A stretch of DNA of 64,000 nt from assembly GCF_002531725.1 (NCBI RefSeq), contig NZ_NWSQ01000007.1:1-64000 (forward strand). Reading direction: 5' to 3'. The notes below the pieces were generated by a model. The model did no database searches. It saw nothing but the letters and a program-made list of their open reading frames with translations, and had not been told where the DNA came from. Of the stretch, positions 52,570 to 62,702 are shown piece after piece. Positions within the stretch are counted from its first letter, which is position 1; the number at the start of each line of letters is the position of its first letter. The position numbers and the translations under genes were made by a program. The stretch comes from Rhizobium sp. L43. Lineage in GTDB: Bacteria; Pseudomonadota; Alphaproteobacteria; Rhizobiales; Rhizobiaceae.

Positions 52570-53459
52570 TGACCGCCGATATCGCGCCGGCGTTTCCCAG
52601 CCGTCACCACTCCATCGACAGGGGGAGCTCGATCGGGCTCCTCCTCGTCGCCCTGCCGGTCTTCCTGCTTGCATGGCTGATCGTCTTTCCGATCTTTTCG
52701 GCTGTTGTCGGCACCATCCTCGTTCGCGGTCCTGACGGAGCGAGGGAATTCTCGCTCGCCTCCTACCGCTTCTTCTTCACCGACGGCTACAGCCTCGGCA
52801 ACCTCTGGCTGACGCTTTGGACCACCGCCATCTGCGGCATCCTGCTGCTGGCGATCGGCTTTCCGATCGCGCTTTATCTCCGCTTCTCGCAGGGGCGCCT
52901 TGCGGCTTATGTGCAGGGCCTGGCAATCTTTCCGATGTTCGTGCCGTCGATCATCCTCGCCTATGCGCTGATCCGGACAATCGGGCCGAACGGCACCGTC
53001 GACCTGCTGCTGAATTCGGTCGGCCTGCCCAAGCTGCGCACGCCCTACCTCACGCCATGGGGACCGGTCATCGGTCTCGTTTGGGATAATCTTCCGCTGA
53101 CGGTGCTGATGCTGACGGCCGGGCTCTCCTCGGTCTCGAACAGCGCGATCGAGGCTGCCCGCGACGTCGGCGCAAGGCCGCTTCGTGTCTTCCTCTCGAT
53201 CATCCTGCCGCGCATGGGCAATTCGCTGCTGGTGACGGCCTCCTTTGCGGTGCTCGGCATCTTCTCCGCCTTCACCCTGCCCTATGTGCTCGGCTCGGCA
53301 TCGCCTGAAATGATGGGGCCGTTCATGCAGCGCACCTTCGCCGATATGAACGACCCGCTGAATGCCATGACCCAGGCGGTCATCACATTCGGCTTCTGCC
53401 TAGTCTTCGGCATCTTCTACATCCGGTCGATCGCCCGCAGCCGCGAGGCGCAGCCATGA
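52569..53459 (+). CDS. ABC transporter permease 1
   Basis: 296-residue inner-membrane permease with six helices. The EAA loop [20 protein letters not shown] is clear. It starts on the last base of the preceding stop codon and overlaps the next permease by 4 bases. Partner of the binding protein at 51424. Confidence 0.9.
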   Translation: MTADIAPAFPSRHHSIDRGSSIGLLLVALPVFLLAWLIVFPIFSAVVGTILVRGPDGAREFSLASYRFFFTDGYSLGNLWLTLWTTAICGILLLAIGFPIALYLRFSQGRLAAYVQGLAIFPMFVPSIILAYALIRTIGPNGTVDLLLNSVGLPKLRTPYLTPWGPVIGLVWDNLPLTVLMLTAGLSSVSNSAIEAARDVGARPLRVFLSIILPRMGNSLLVTASFAVLGIFSAFTLPYVLGSASPEMMGPFMQRTFADMNDPLNAMTQAVITFGFCLVFGIFYIRSIARSREAQP

Positions 53460-54283
53460 GGGCGGCGAGAGCGAGCATCGGCCTCCGCTTCGACTGGATC
53501 GGCCTGCTCTTCGCGTGCTTGCTGACGCTGTTCATCGCGCTGCCGCTTGTTGTCGTCGGCACATGGGCTTTCACCGAGGTCTGGCGTTATCCCTCAGTCA
53601 TCCCGCAGCAATTCGGTCTGCGTTTCTGGGGCCAGACGCTGGCACGAGGGGATGTCTGGGAGGCCCTCTTCCTCAGCCTGCGGCTGACGACGACGGTGAC
53701 CCTTCTGTCCGCCGTCATCTGCCTGCCCGCGGCTTACGCCTTCGCCCGCATGCGTTTTCCGGGCCGAAACATCCTGTTCCTGTCGTTCCTGGCATCGCAC
53801 GCCTTTCCGAAATTCGGCCTGCTCGTCGCCATCGCCGGCATCTTTCTGCAGCTCGGCTTGATCAGCACCTTCTGGGGCGTCGTGCTGATCCAGCTGGTCG
53901 GCACGCTGATGCTGATGGTCTGGATCCCGGTCGCAGCCTTCCAGAATGTCGACCGGCGCATGGAAGAGGCGGCCCGCGATGCCGGCGCCACACCGCTGCG
54001 CGTCTTCTGGTCGATCACGCTGCCGCAGGCGGCCCCGACGATATCAGCCGCCCTGCTCTTGACCTTCGTCGGCACCTTCTACGAAACCGAAGGCGCCTGG
54101 CTGATCGGCGCGCCCCAGGTCCGCACCATGCCGGTGCTGATGATCAGCTTCATCAACAACCAGATCGTCGTGCAATACGGCGCCGTACTGTCAGTCATGC
54201 TGTGGGTGCCGTCCTTCATCGCGCTGATGTTTGCCCGCCGGGTGGTCGGCACCGGCGCCTTTGCGAGAGGTTTTGGCGCGTGA
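53456..54283 (+). CDS. ABC transporter permease 2
   Basis: 275-residue inner-membrane permease. First helix LLFACLLTLFIALPLVVVGT; EAA loop EAARDAGATPLRVFWSITLP. The 4-base overlap with permease 1 (ATGA) indicates coupling. Followed 34 bases later by the ATPase gene. Confidence 0.9.
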   Translation: MRAARASIGLRFDWIGLLFACLLTLFIALPLVVVGTWAFTEVWRYPSVIPQQFGLRFWGQTLARGDVWEALFLSLRLTTTVTLLSAVICLPAAYAFARMRFPGRNILFLSFLASHAFPKFGLLVAIAGIFLQLGLISTFWGVVLIQLVGTLMLMVWIPVAAFQNVDRRMEEAARDAGATPLRVFWSITLPQAAPTISAALLLTFVGTFYETEGAWLIGAPQVRTMPVLMISFINNQIVVQYGAVLSVMLWVPSFIALMFARRVVGTGAFARGFGA

Positions 54284-54317
54284 GCTGCCGTCCATCAATT
54301 CAAGCAAGGCTTTGAGA

Positions 54318-55397
54318 ATGGCACATCTGGCGATCGAGGGCGTTTCGAAGCTGTTCGGGACCAGCTTTGCTGTTCGCGACTTCTCGCTCGAAGTCGGCGA
54401 CGGCGAACTCGTCTGCCTGCTTGGCCCATCCGGTTCCGGCAAGTCGACGCTGCTCAGGATGATCGGCGGCTTCGAGCGCCCGAGCGGCGGAATGATCCGC
54501 ATCGATGCGAAAGATGTGACGACGCTGCCGCCCGAGCGGCGCCCGACCGGCATGGTGTTCCAGAGCCATGCGCTCTGGACGCATATGGATGTCTTCAACA
54601 ACATCGCCTTCGGCCTGAAGCTCCGCCGGCTGCCGAAAGCGGAGATCCGTGAACGCGTCGAGAACGCTTTGACGCTGGTCGGTCTTGCCGAGTACTCCAG
54701 GCGGATGACGACGCAACTTTCAGGCGGGCAGCAGCAGCGCGTCGCGCTTGCCCGCTCGCTGGTGCTCGAGCCGAAGATCCTGCTGCTCGACGAGCCCTTC
54801 GCCAGCCTCGACCAGCACTTACGCGAGAGGCTGCGGGATGAGGTGCGCGATATCCAGCAGCGCCTCGGCATTACCACGCTCTTCGTCACCCACGGCCAGG
54901 ACGAGGCCTTGGCGCTCGCTGACCGCATCGTCGTCATGCGCGACGGACGCACCGAACAGATCGCGCCGCCGAGCACCATCTACCGGCAACCGCAGACGGC
55001 CTTCGTCGCCGGTTTCATCGGCTCGATGAATTTTGTTGAGAGCCGCAGCAGAAACGGCGTCTGCGAACATCCGCTCTTCCCGCTTGCCGTTCCCGTCGAG
55101 GACGGACCGGTGACGCTGGCCGCGCGCCCGGAAGCGCTGACGATCCATCCCTCGGACCGGCCGGGTGCGGCGACGGTCCATCGCATCGTCGATTTCGGCA
55201 CCCATAAGATGGTCGATGTCGATCTTGCCGACGGCACGCGCCTGAAGGCGATGGTGGCGCCGGACAATCGAATCCGGGCCGGGATGAGGGTCGAACCGAG
55301 CCTCACCAGCTTTTTCGTCTTCCGCGACAACGAACTCGTCCATCAGTCGATGCCGGCCGCCGGCAAAGCCGAGATCGAAGCGCTCCAGCGGGTTTGA
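54318..55397 (+). CDS. ABC transporter ATPase (PotA/FbpC-like)
   Basis: 359 residues. Walker A GPSGSGKST, Q-loop MVFQSHALWTHM, signature LSGGQQQRVALARSL, Walker B LLLDEPFASLD, H-loop VTHGQDEALAL. A C-terminal TOBE-type regulatory domain follows (VTLAARPEALTIHPSDRPGA). The start at 54318 gives the usual N-terminus AIEGVSKLFG. Its stop is 19 bases from the convergent monophosphatase gene. Confidence 0.92.
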   Translation: MAHLAIEGVSKLFGTSFAVRDFSLEVGDGELVCLLGPSGSGKSTLLRMIGGFERPSGGMIRIDAKDVTTLPPERRPTGMVFQSHALWTHMDVFNNIAFGLKLRRLPKAEIRERVENALTLVGLAEYSRRMTTQLSGGQQQRVALARSLVLEPKILLLDEPFASLDQHLRERLRDEVRDIQQRLGITTLFVTHGQDEALALADRIVVMRDGRTEQIAPPSTIYRQPQTAFVAGFIGSMNFVESRSRNGVCEHPLFPLAVPVEDGPVTLAARPEALTIHPSDRPGAATVHRIVDFGTHKMVDVDLADGTRLKAMVAPDNRIRAGMRVEPSLTSFFVFRDNELVHQSMPAAGKAEIEALQRV

Positions 55398-55416
55398 ACC
55401 GCCGGAATGCGCCGGT

Positions 55417-56250
55417 TCACGCCTTGCTCTGAAAACCTTCCAGCAGCCAGGGATGCAGCGCCTTGCTGGCGGCCAGGATATCGCCCCGGCCGTCGACGTC
55501 GGCGCCGGAAAAACGGCTGACGATGCCGCCCGCCTCTTCGACCATCAGTGCCGAGGCGCCGAAATCATGGATCGAAAGCCCGTCCTCGAAAAAGCCGTCC
55601 AGCCGGCCGCAGGCGACATAGGCGATCGACAGCGCCGCCGAGCCGAGGCGGCGCACGCCTGCCGTGTTGGCCATCAGGCGTTTGATGGCGTCGAAATAGG
55701 TTTCTTCCGCAACCGCTTTGACCTGGCCGGGGATCGGCAGGCCGGCGCCGACGAGCACGTTCTCGATATCGCCGACATCGGCGCAGCCGATGCGTTCGCC
55801 GTTGAGGTAGGCGCCGCCGCCGATCTCGGCGCTGAACAGTTCGTCCTGCATGGCGTCATAGACGACGCCGGCGACGAGCCTGCCGCCTTCGGCGATCGCG
55901 ATCGTCATGCCGAAATGCGGGAGGCCCCAGGCGTAATTGGTGGTGCCGTCGATCGGGTCGATATAGATGATCGGCGTTTCCGGCCCGGCCGTGCGGTTGC
56001 CGACGGCTTCCTCGCCCTGGATGGCGTAGTCCGGGAAGGCTTTCGCCATCTCGCCGACGATGATCCTCTCGACGGCGACATCGATTTCGGTCTGATAGTC
56101 GCGCGGCGCCTTGGCGAGCATTTCTGCCGATGTCCGCCGGCGCAGCGAGCCCCGCGCGGTTTCGCCCGCCTTCAACACCGTTTCGGCAAGCACGACGAGG
56201 CGGGACGAGGCGGTCGGGGAAAGACGCGCAGAAATCGGGGAGGATGCCAT
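55417..56250 (-). CDS. Inositol-monophosphatase-family protein
   Basis: 277 residues. The metal sites are visible: GEEAVG, DPIDGTTNYAWGLPHFG, and a C-terminal SIHDFGASALMVEEAGG in place of the common WDxAAG. It dephosphorylates inositol phosphate or a similar sugar phosphate. The start at 56250 matches family length. It is the last gene on the minus strand of the sugar-type ABC operon, 110 bases after the ATPase, so it may act on the imported sugar after modification. Confidence 0.85.
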   Translation of the reverse strand: MASSPISARLSPTASSRLVVLAETVLKAGETARGSLRRRTSAEMLAKAPRDYQTEIDVAVERIIVGEMAKAFPDYAIQGEEAVGNRTAGPETPIIYIDPIDGTTNYAWGLPHFGMTIAIAEGGRLVAGVVYDAMQDELFSAEIGGGAYLNGERIGCADVGDIENVLVGAGLPIPGQVKAVAEETYFDAIKRLMANTAGVRRLGSAALSIAYVACGRLDGFFEDGLSIHDFGASALMVEEAGGIVSRFSGADVDGRGDILAASKALHPWLLEGFQSKA

Positions 56251-56359
56251 GAAGAAAATCCGGATGCTGCTGATGGACGGAATGAATCGTGCGGAGCCAA
56301 TCCCTTCGCAGAGGCCGATGATGGTTTTATGAACCTGCCTACGGCCCCGGTCCGATGAT

Positions 56360-57430
56360 CTATAGCAAGCGGTCGGTCGCGGCGTCAAAGAGATGGATCT
56401 GGTCCGGATCGACCGACACGCCGATCGTGTCTCCCGCCTTGACCCTGTCGCGCCGCGTCTCGACGATCGTCAGTTCCGGCTGGGTCTCGGCGACGATGAA
56501 GGTCGACGAACCGGTGGATTCGACGAAGGCGATCGGCACATCGAAACTGCCATGCCCGGGCTCGACGACGCCGATATGCTCCGGCCGGATGCCGGCGATG
56601 AGCTTGCGGCCCGGCTCGATGGTGCGGGATATCGCCAGCTTTTGCTTCACCGTGCCGAAATCCAGGATCAGGCTCCTGCCGTCTTCCGCAGCGATCGCCG
56701 GAATGAAATTCATCGCCGGCGAACCGATGAAGCCGGCAACGAAGCGGTTTGCCGGCCGGTCGTAGAGGTCGAGCGGCGCGCCCTGTTGTTCGATGACGCC
56801 GTCGCGCATCACCACCACATGGTCGGCCATCGTCATCGCTTCGACCTGGTCGTGCGTGACGTAGACGAAGGTTGCGTGCAGCCGGTCGTGCAGCGACCGG
56901 ATTTCCTTGCGCATGTGAACGCGCAGCGCGGCATCGAGATTGGACAGTGGCTCGTCGAACAGGAAGGCCTTGGGGTGGCGGATGATGGCGCGGCTCATGG
57001 CGACACGCTGGCGCTGGCCGCCGGAAAGCTCCCGCGGATAGCGCTTGAGGAGATGCGAGAGACCTGTCGTCGCCGCCACGTCCTCGGCGGCCTTCTTGGC
57101 CTCCGCCTTGGCGATGCCGCGGATGCGCAGGCTGTAGGTCAGGTTTTCCTCGACCGTCATATGCGGATAGAGCGCATAGGACTGGAACACCATGGCGACG
57201 TCGCGCTTGCGCGGCGGCACGCCGTTCATCAGCTCGCCGGCGATCCTGAGATCGCCTGTGGAAATGCTTTCGAGGCCGGCAAGCGAGCGCAGCAGCGTGG
57301 ACTTGCCGCAGCCCGACGGGCCGACGAGCGCGACAAAGGTGCCCTTGGCGATCGAAAGGTCGATATTCTTCAGGGCATGGAAGGCGCCGTAATATTTGTT
57401 GACGCCTCTGAGCTCGATCTGCGTGGTCAT
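56360..57430 (-). CDS. Sugar-type ABC transporter ATPase (UgpC/MalK-like)
   Basis: 356 residues. Walker A GPSGCGKST, Q-loop MVFQSYALYPHM, signature LSGGQRQRVAMSRAI, Walker B LFDEPLSNLDA, H-loop VTHDQVEAM, then the MalK-type regulatory domain with IAGIRPEHIG. It energises the two permeases upstream. The start at 57430 overlaps the permease stop by 4 bases. Confidence 0.93.
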   Translation of the reverse strand: MTTQIELRGVNKYYGAFHALKNIDLSIAKGTFVALVGPSGCGKSTLLRSLAGLESISTGDLRIAGELMNGVPPRKRDVAMVFQSYALYPHMTVEENLTYSLRIRGIAKAEAKKAAEDVAATTGLSHLLKRYPRELSGGQRQRVAMSRAIIRHPKAFLFDEPLSNLDAALRVHMRKEIRSLHDRLHATFVYVTHDQVEAMTMADHVVVMRDGVIEQQGAPLDLYDRPANRFVAGFIGSPAMNFIPAIAAEDGRSLILDFGTVKQKLAISRTIEPGRKLIAGIRPEHIGVVEPGHGSFDVPIAFVESTGSSTFIVAETQPELTIVETRRDRVKAGDTIGVSVDPDQIHLFDAATDRLL

Positions 57431-58254
57431 TTGAGGGCTCCAGAGGTGAGGCCGGACACGATGCGGCGCTGCAAGAGAACGAAAATGGCAAGGATCGGCG
57501 TCACATACATCGTGGCGTAGGCCATGATGTTGTTCCACTCGTTGGTGTTCGGCCCCATGAAGGAATTGAGACCGACGCTGGCCGGCTGAAGGTCGACAGC
57601 CTGGATCATCGACTTCGAATAGACGAATTCGCCGAAGGCCTGCATGAAGATCAGGATGGCGCTGACCAGAATGCCATTGCGGGCAAGCGGCAGGACGATG
57701 TTGAAGAAAGCGCCGACACGGGAATTGCCGTCGACCAGGGCCGCCTCCTCCAGTTCCTGGGGAACGCTCATGAATGTGGCGCGCACCAGGATGACGAAGA
57801 AGGGCATGCTCTTTGCCGCGACAGCGATGATGACGGCAAGGCGCGGATAGTTCAGCATGCCGATCTGCGAAAAGCCGACGAAGATCGGTGTGATCATCAG
57901 CGAGGCCGGCAGAACCTGCAGCATGAGGATGAGAAAGAGGCCGACATCCACCCAGACATTGCGGTATCTGGCGAGCACATAGGCGCAGCCGACCCCGAGC
58001 AGGGTGATGAGCGCCATGGAGCCGAGCGCGATGACCAGCGAGTTCCAGAGATAACGGCCCATGTCGCGGCTTTCCCAGACATGGGCATAGGTGCCCCATT
58101 GCGGCGCTGAAGGCCAGAAGCTCGGCGGCGTGGCGAACATCTCCGAGCCGCTTTTCAGCGCGGTGACATACATCCAGTAGAGCGGGAAGAGATAGATCGC
58201 CGCCATGACGACCGAGATTACGAGCATCAGGCGATCGCGGTTCGTCGTATTCAT
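57427..58254 (-). CDS. Sugar-type ABC transporter permease (MalG-like)
   Basis: 275-residue inner-membrane permease of the carbohydrate CUT1 group. First helix LMLVISVVMAAIYLFPLYWM; EAA loop EAALVDGNSRVGAFFNIVLP. The ATG at 58254 overlaps the upstream permease stop (ATGA). Works with the MalF-like permease and the MalK-like ATPase. Confidence 0.92.
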   Translation of the reverse strand: MNTTNRDRLMLVISVVMAAIYLFPLYWMYVTALKSGSEMFATPPSFWPSAPQWGTYAHVWESRDMGRYLWNSLVIALGSMALITLLGVGCAYVLARYRNVWVDVGLFLILMLQVLPASLMITPIFVGFSQIGMLNYPRLAVIIAVAAKSMPFFVILVRATFMSVPQELEEAALVDGNSRVGAFFNIVLPLARNGILVSAILIFMQAFGEFVYSKSMIQAVDLQPASVGLNSFMGPNTNEWNNIMAYATMYVTPILAIFVLLQRRIVSGLTSGALK

Positions 58255-59153
58255 CCGCGCACCTCGTGGCGTGTGGACCGGACATAGACGACGGACGCGA
58301 ACATGACGAAGACGATCATGATGACCGAGATCGTTGCGCCCTTGGCGAAGTCGTATTGCCGGAAGGAGAGATCCCAGGCCCAGTATTGCGTGACATTCGA
58401 CGAATTGTTCGGTCCGCCCGAGGTGATCGCGGCGAAAAGATCGAATTGCTGCAGGGTGAAGATCAGGCCGAGCGCGATGATGGCGCCGATGGTCGAACGC
58501 ATCATCGGCAGCGTGATCGTCCAGAAGCGCTGCCAGACATTGGCTCCGTCGAGTTCGGCCGCTTCGTAGAGATCGGCCGGGATGCCGGCAAGACCGACGG
58601 ACAGCAGGATCATGTTGAACGAGGTGCCGAGCCAGATATTGGCAATGATCACGGCATAGAGCGAATAATGCGGGTCCGAGCGCCAGAAGATGTTGCCGGA
58701 GATGACGCCGCTTTCCCTGAGGATGAAGTTCAGCACGCCGAAATCGCCCGAGAGAATCCAGTTCCAGATGGCGCCGACGACGAGGCCGGGCATCACCCAG
58801 GAGACGAGAAACAGGCCGCGCATCCACGAGGCGCCGGGAAAATTGACCCAGAAGAACAGCGCCAGGCCGAAGCCGATCAGGAACTGGCCGGCGATGGAGC
58901 CGGTGACGAAGATGAAGGTGTTGTAGAGGATCGGCAGCGTTTCCGGCTGCGCGAAGAGGTCGGTGTAATTCTTGAAGCCGACGAAGGGACGCGAGAAGGT
59001 CCCGAGGCTGAACATGTCGACCTCCTGGAAGCTCATCACGACATTGTAGATCAGCGGCAGCCCCGCCATCAGGAACAGAAAGCCGAGCGGGAAAGCGACG
59101 AGCACGATATCGAAACCGCGGCCGTCCCTGACGCTCATCAACATCCTCTTCAT
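58251..59153 (-). CDS. Sugar-type ABC transporter permease (MalF-like)
   Basis: 300-residue inner-membrane permease, CUT1 group. It starts with a short cytoplasmic region and FDIVLVAFPLGFLFLMAGLP. The EAA loop is EAAELDGANVWQRFWTITLP. A 171-base gap with a REP-like hairpin separates it from the binding-protein gene upstream, a common way to keep binding protein in excess over permeases. Confidence 0.92.
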   Translation of the reverse strand: MKRMLMSVRDGRGFDIVLVAFPLGFLFLMAGLPLIYNVVMSFQEVDMFSLGTFSRPFVGFKNYTDLFAQPETLPILYNTFIFVTGSIAGQFLIGFGLALFFWVNFPGASWMRGLFLVSWVMPGLVVGAIWNWILSGDFGVLNFILRESGVISGNIFWRSDPHYSLYAVIIANIWLGTSFNMILLSVGLAGIPADLYEAAELDGANVWQRFWTITLPMMRSTIGAIIALGLIFTLQQFDLFAAITSGGPNNSSNVTQYWAWDLSFRQYDFAKGATISVIMIVFVMFASVVYVRSTRHEVRG

Positions 59154-59273
59154 GGGTCCTCCGATACTCCGAACGGGGCCGCCTGGCGCATGATGCGGAA
59201 GACGGCCCCTGCCGGGAGGAAATGGTTTGATGGCTACTATGCCATCGGTGGATGATCCGTTGCGAGGTTTCCC

Positions 59274-59294
59274 CTTCTCCCCATCGGGGAGAAG
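59274..59294. repeat. REP-like hairpin inside the sugar operon
   Basis: CTTCTCCCC (59274-59282), ATC, GGGGAGAAG (59286-59294): nine perfect pairs. Between the binding-protein gene and the permeases; it may protect the binding-protein message 3' end. Same core as the repeat at 48171-48194. Confidence 0.6.
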
Positions 59295-59324
59295 AGGAGC
59301 AAGCGGCTCGTTCTCAGCTAATGA

Positions 59325-60557
59325 TCAGCCTAAGACCGCCTTGATCTTGTCCGCGGCCTGATCGAGCGCGTCCTTCGGGCTCATCTGGCCGGTCAGTGCC
59401 GCCTGGATGGCGTCCTGAATCGCCTTGGAGATCTTCGGCCATTGCGGATGCGGGCCGCGCGGCTTGGCGTATTTCAGCTGTTCGAGGAAGACCTTGAGGG
59501 CTGCATCCTTCAGCGGCTGGCCGGTCTCGGGGATCGAGATGTCGGAACGGGCCGGAAGCTGGCCGAAGTTCTTGAACATCTTGTCGTCCTGCGAGGCGAA
59601 ATATTCGAGCGCCTTGAAGGCTTCGGCCGGATGTTTGCTGGTGGCGAAGATCGCCCAGTTGAAGTCGCCCATGGCCGAGGAGCGTTCAGCCCCTTCCTTC
59701 GGAACCGGAAGCAGGGTGACGCCCCAGTCGAATTTCGCTTCCTGGGTCATGCGGTCGAGCTCCCAGGGGCCCGAGATCGCCATTGCCGCATTGCCTGAGT
59801 TGAAGGTGCCTGTGGAATCCCACTGGCCGCGCGTCAGCGTATCGGGAGAAGCAAGCTTCTCGTCCATGATCGTCTTCCAGATCCCGAGCGCCTTCACCGC
59901 ACCATCGGCATTGATATGCTCATAGCTGCCGCCACCCATCTGGGCCCAGGGCAGGAACTGGAAGGTGCCCTCCTCATTGGCCTTGGCCGAGAAAGCGAGA
60001 CCGTAGACGTTCTTGGCGGGGTCGGTCAGCTTGCGTGCATCCTCGACGAGCTCGTCCCATGTCTGCGGTGGCTTGTTCGGATCGAGACCCTTCGCCTTGA
60101 ACAAGTCCTTGTTGTAGTAAAGCGCGATCGTGTTGGTCGCCTTCGGCACGCCAAAATACTTGCCGTCCCACTCGACCGATTTCAGCGGCCCGGGGAAATA
60201 ATTGTCTGGCTTGATGACGGTCGACTTGGCGATCATGTCGGTGAGATCGAGGAAGGCGCCGCGCGACGAGAACAGCGCATGCTCCGGATTGTCGACGGCG
60301 ATGATGTCGGGCGCCTGGCCGGTGGCGTAGGCGCGCATCGCCTCGGTGACGACGTCGTCGAACTGGATCAGCCTATATTCGATCTTGATGCCGTTGTTCT
60401 GGGCGTTGAACTCCTTGACGAGGTTCGGCGCCGGCTGGGTGTCCTTATCAAGCGACCAGAGCGTCAGCGTGACATCTTCGGCCTTGGCCGAAAGACCGAA
60501 CAGCGAGGCGCCTGCAAGCGCCAGAGCGCCCAGAATTGCATATTTGCGGATAGCCAT
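59325..60557 (-). CDS. Sugar-type ABC substrate-binding protein
   Basis: 410-residue periplasmic protein of SBP group 1. The signal peptide [20 protein letters not shown] is cleaved after KAE. The mature part starts [20 protein letters not shown] and carries [40 protein letters not shown] and [12 protein letters not shown], all typical of CUT1 sugar-binding proteins. AAAGGAGGAG sits ahead of ATG 60557, a near-perfect ribosome site, as expected for an abundant protein. Confidence 0.92.
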   Translation of the reverse strand: MAIRKYAILGALALAGASLFGLSAKAEDVTLTLWSLDKDTQPAPNLVKEFNAQNNGIKIEYRLIQFDDVVTEAMRAYATGQAPDIIAVDNPEHALFSSRGAFLDLTDMIAKSTVIKPDNYFPGPLKSVEWDGKYFGVPKATNTIALYYNKDLFKAKGLDPNKPPQTWDELVEDARKLTDPAKNVYGLAFSAKANEEGTFQFLPWAQMGGGSYEHINADGAVKALGIWKTIMDEKLASPDTLTRGQWDSTGTFNSGNAAMAISGPWELDRMTQEAKFDWGVTLLPVPKEGAERSSAMGDFNWAIFATSKHPAEAFKALEYFASQDDKMFKNFGQLPARSDISIPETGQPLKDAALKVFLEQLKYAKPRGPHPQWPKISKAIQDAIQAALTGQMSPKDALDQAADKIKAVLG

Positions 60558-60583
60558 GGTTCTCCTCCTTTGTGGTTATCCCC

Positions 60584-60612
60584 GTTTCCGGCAATTCCTC
60601 CTTGCCGGAAAC
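60584..60612. repeat. Hairpin between isomerase and binding-protein genes
   Basis: GTTTCCGGCAA (60584-60594), loop TTCCTCC, TTGCCGGAAAC (60602-60612): eleven perfect pairs in the 62-base gap. It may act as a processing or stability element at the 5' side of the binding-protein gene. Confidence 0.6.
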
Positions 60613-60619
60613 GATATCA

Positions 60620-61522
60620 TCAGGCCGGATCGACGACGAATTCGCCGCCCCGGGCATGCTTGAGGTGGTTGAGCGCATAGACCTGGCCGGTCATTTCGAG
60701 CGCGTCGCGATAGACTGGGTCGTGCCAGCCTTCGATATCGATCGAGCCCGACCAGCCGGCCAGGCGCAGCTCGGAAATGATGTCGGTCCAGTTGCTGTCG
60801 CCGAAGCCCGGCGTGCGCATGAAGACGAACTTCTCCTTGCCGAAGATGCCGTGCTCCTTGATGACCTCCCAGCGGATGGTTGCGTCCTTGCCGTGGACAT
60901 GGAAGAACTTGTGCGCCCATTTGCGGATCTGCGGTAGGGGATCGATCAGATAGACCATCTGATGGCACGGTTCCCATTCCAGCCCGATATTATCATCAGG
61001 CGTCTCGTTGAAGATGAGTTCCCAGGCATCGGGATTGTGGGCGATGTTCCAGTCGCCGGTGGCCCAATTGCCGTCCATGGCGCAGTTTTCGAAGGCGATC
61101 TTGATGCCCTTGTCGGCGGCCCGCTTGGCAAGCTCGCTCCAGACTTGCTTGTAGCGCGGCAGGCTGTCGGTCAGCGGCTTGCCGCGGACGCGGCCGGTGA
61201 AGCCGGCGATGCAGGTTGCGCCGAAATGATGGGCGTTGTCGATGCAGTCCTTCCAGCCTTGCAGCGTCTCGAGGTCGATTTCGGTTTCTTCCAGCGGATT
61301 GCCGAACATGCCGAGAGTCGAGATGGTGATGTCGCGGTCGCCGATCGCATCGAGGCAGCGCTTGCCGAGCTCGGCGAGATTCTGCCCCTTGGTCGTCTGC
61401 CAGAAGAAGGGCTCGAAGCTTTCGAAGCCCAGGTCGGCGATCTCGCCGATACGTGCGGCGGCATCGCCCTTGTTGCCGCTGACCATGGTGCCGATGCGAA
61501 TGGATTTTGCAGGGTTGCTCAC
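60620..61522 (-). CDS. Sugar phosphate isomerase/epimerase-like TIM-barrel protein
   Basis: 300 residues of the xylose-isomerase-like (AP_endonuc_2) superfamily. Metal ligands are suggested by Glu in IAFENCAMDG, Glu and His in LEWEPCHQMV, His in FFHVHGKDATIR and Glu in SIDIEGWHDP. It isomerises or epimerises a sugar or keto-sugar. It lies directly after the Gfo/Idh dehydrogenase gene (11 bases), a frequent pairing for inositol or keto-glycoside breakdown. Confidence 0.88.
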   Translation of the reverse strand: MSNPAKSIRIGTMVSGNKGDAAARIGEIADLGFESFEPFFWQTTKGQNLAELGKRCLDAIGDRDITISTLGMFGNPLEETEIDLETLQGWKDCIDNAHHFGATCIAGFTGRVRGKPLTDSLPRYKQVWSELAKRAADKGIKIAFENCAMDGNWATGDWNIAHNPDAWELIFNETPDDNIGLEWEPCHQMVYLIDPLPQIRKWAHKFFHVHGKDATIRWEVIKEHGIFGKEKFVFMRTPGFGDSNWTDIISELRLAGWSGSIDIEGWHDPVYRDALEMTGQVYALNHLKHARGGEFVVDPA

Positions 61523-61533
61523 GTCACTTGATC

Positions 61534-62568
61534 CTATGCTGAAATTTCGATGCGCCGGCCGGTCTTGGCGCTTTCGATCGCGCCGAAGACCATGGCGAGG
61601 CTTCGGATATTGTCGGAATTGACCGTCTCCGGCTGTTTGCCGGTGCGGATCGCCGCTACGAAATCGGCGATAACGCTGGCATGGCCGTGGGTCTCCTCGT
61701 CATGTTCCGGACCGGGAACGTTTACGGAGGCAGAGCCACGCAAGAGGCCGGGCTCTTCGCCGGCAATAGTCGCCTTGAAACTCTCTTCGCCGTCCCAGGT
61801 GAGCATTCCGTTCGAGCCGACCAGACGCCACTGGCTTTCCCAACTGGTGCGCTCGCCTTCGGCGCACCAGGAACCGCGATAGGTGAAGACGATGTCGTCG
61901 GAAAATTCAAAGATGGCATTGGCCGAAGCGCCGTGCCGGTACCAGGAACCCTTCGGATTGCGCTCGACGCAATAGACGGCAAGTGGCTTCCGGTCGGCGA
62001 CGTAACGGGCGGCATCGAAGGTGTGGATCGCCATGTCGAGAAGCAGGACGTTGTCCATCTCTTCGCGGAAGCCGCCGAAATGCGGGGCGAGGAAGAAGTC
62101 GCAATGGATGCCGGTCAATTCGCCGATCGCGCCGCTGTCGACGAAGCGGCGCAGGCGCCTGACCCCCGATATGAAGCGGCGGTTCTGGATGACGGCGTGA
62201 ATCCGGCCGGTCTCTGCGGCGAGATCGATAAGCGCGGCGCCCTCGGCAAGCGAGGCCGCCATCGGCTTTTCGCTGAGCACGTGGCAGCCGGCCTTGAGTG
62301 CGCTGGAAACGACGTCGTAGCGTGCGGCCGGAATGACGATGTCGAAGACCAAGTCGGCCTTAGTGGCCGCGATGACGTCGGACAGGTCCGAACCGATGAC
62401 GGCGCCTTCAAGGCCGAACTCCGCGGCAAGCTTTTCCGCCGTCTCCCGGTTCAGGTCGACGAGGCCGACGATGGTGATGGAATCGGCCAGCAGAGGGTTG
62501 GAAGCGATGGCGCGCAACCAACCTTTGGACATAGCTCCGCACCCGCACAGAATGGCACTGAATTTCAC
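61534..62568 (-). CDS. Gfo/Idh/MocA-family dehydrogenase
   Basis: 344 residues from GTG 62568, chosen because GGAGG lies 5 bases upstream; ATG 62607 would run into the operator region. N-terminal Rossmann motif CGCGAMSKGW, the EKPMA motif (HVLSEKPMAASLAEGAALID) with the conserved Lys, and the active-site DMAIHTFDAARYVAD with Asp and His. It oxidises a sugar or cyclitol with NAD(P). First gene of the sugar operon and divergent from the LacI gene. Confidence 0.9.
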   Translation of the reverse strand: MKFSAILCGCGAMSKGWLRAIASNPLLADSITIVGLVDLNRETAEKLAAEFGLEGAVIGSDLSDVIAATKADLVFDIVIPAARYDVVSSALKAGCHVLSEKPMAASLAEGAALIDLAAETGRIHAVIQNRRFISGVRRLRRFVDSGAIGELTGIHCDFFLAPHFGGFREEMDNVLLLDMAIHTFDAARYVADRKPLAVYCVERNPKGSWYRHGASANAIFEFSDDIVFTYRGSWCAEGERTSWESQWRLVGSNGMLTWDGEESFKATIAGEEPGLLRGSASVNVPGPEHDEETHGHASVIADFVAAIRTGKQPETVNSDNIRSLAMVFGAIESAKTGRRIEISA

Positions 62569-62613
62569 GATTTCCTCCGAGGGAATGGCGTCAACTCCTA
62601 GTGACACGCACTC

Positions 62614-62627
62614 CGTAAACGTTTACG
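62614..62627. promoter_or_regulatory. LacI-type operator
   Basis: CGTAAACGTTTACG, a perfect 14-bp palindrome with the central CG step typical of LacI/GalR-family operators. It lies between the divergent dehydrogenase gene (62568) and the LacI-family gene (62703), so it could control both directions. Confidence 0.8.
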
Positions 62628-62702
62628 AATGTATGCGGAAACATTTTGTCGTGTCAATAGAGGCGAAATGCGAAATTGCAGACTGAAGGAAAATCGCAGT
62701 CG

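Noticed and set aside
50728..52674. A 648-residue minus-strand frame reading from the ABC operon into msrA
   Set aside because: Only the last 169 codons (from ATG 51237) match MsrA; the rest is the antisense of the binding-protein gene and has no family signature.
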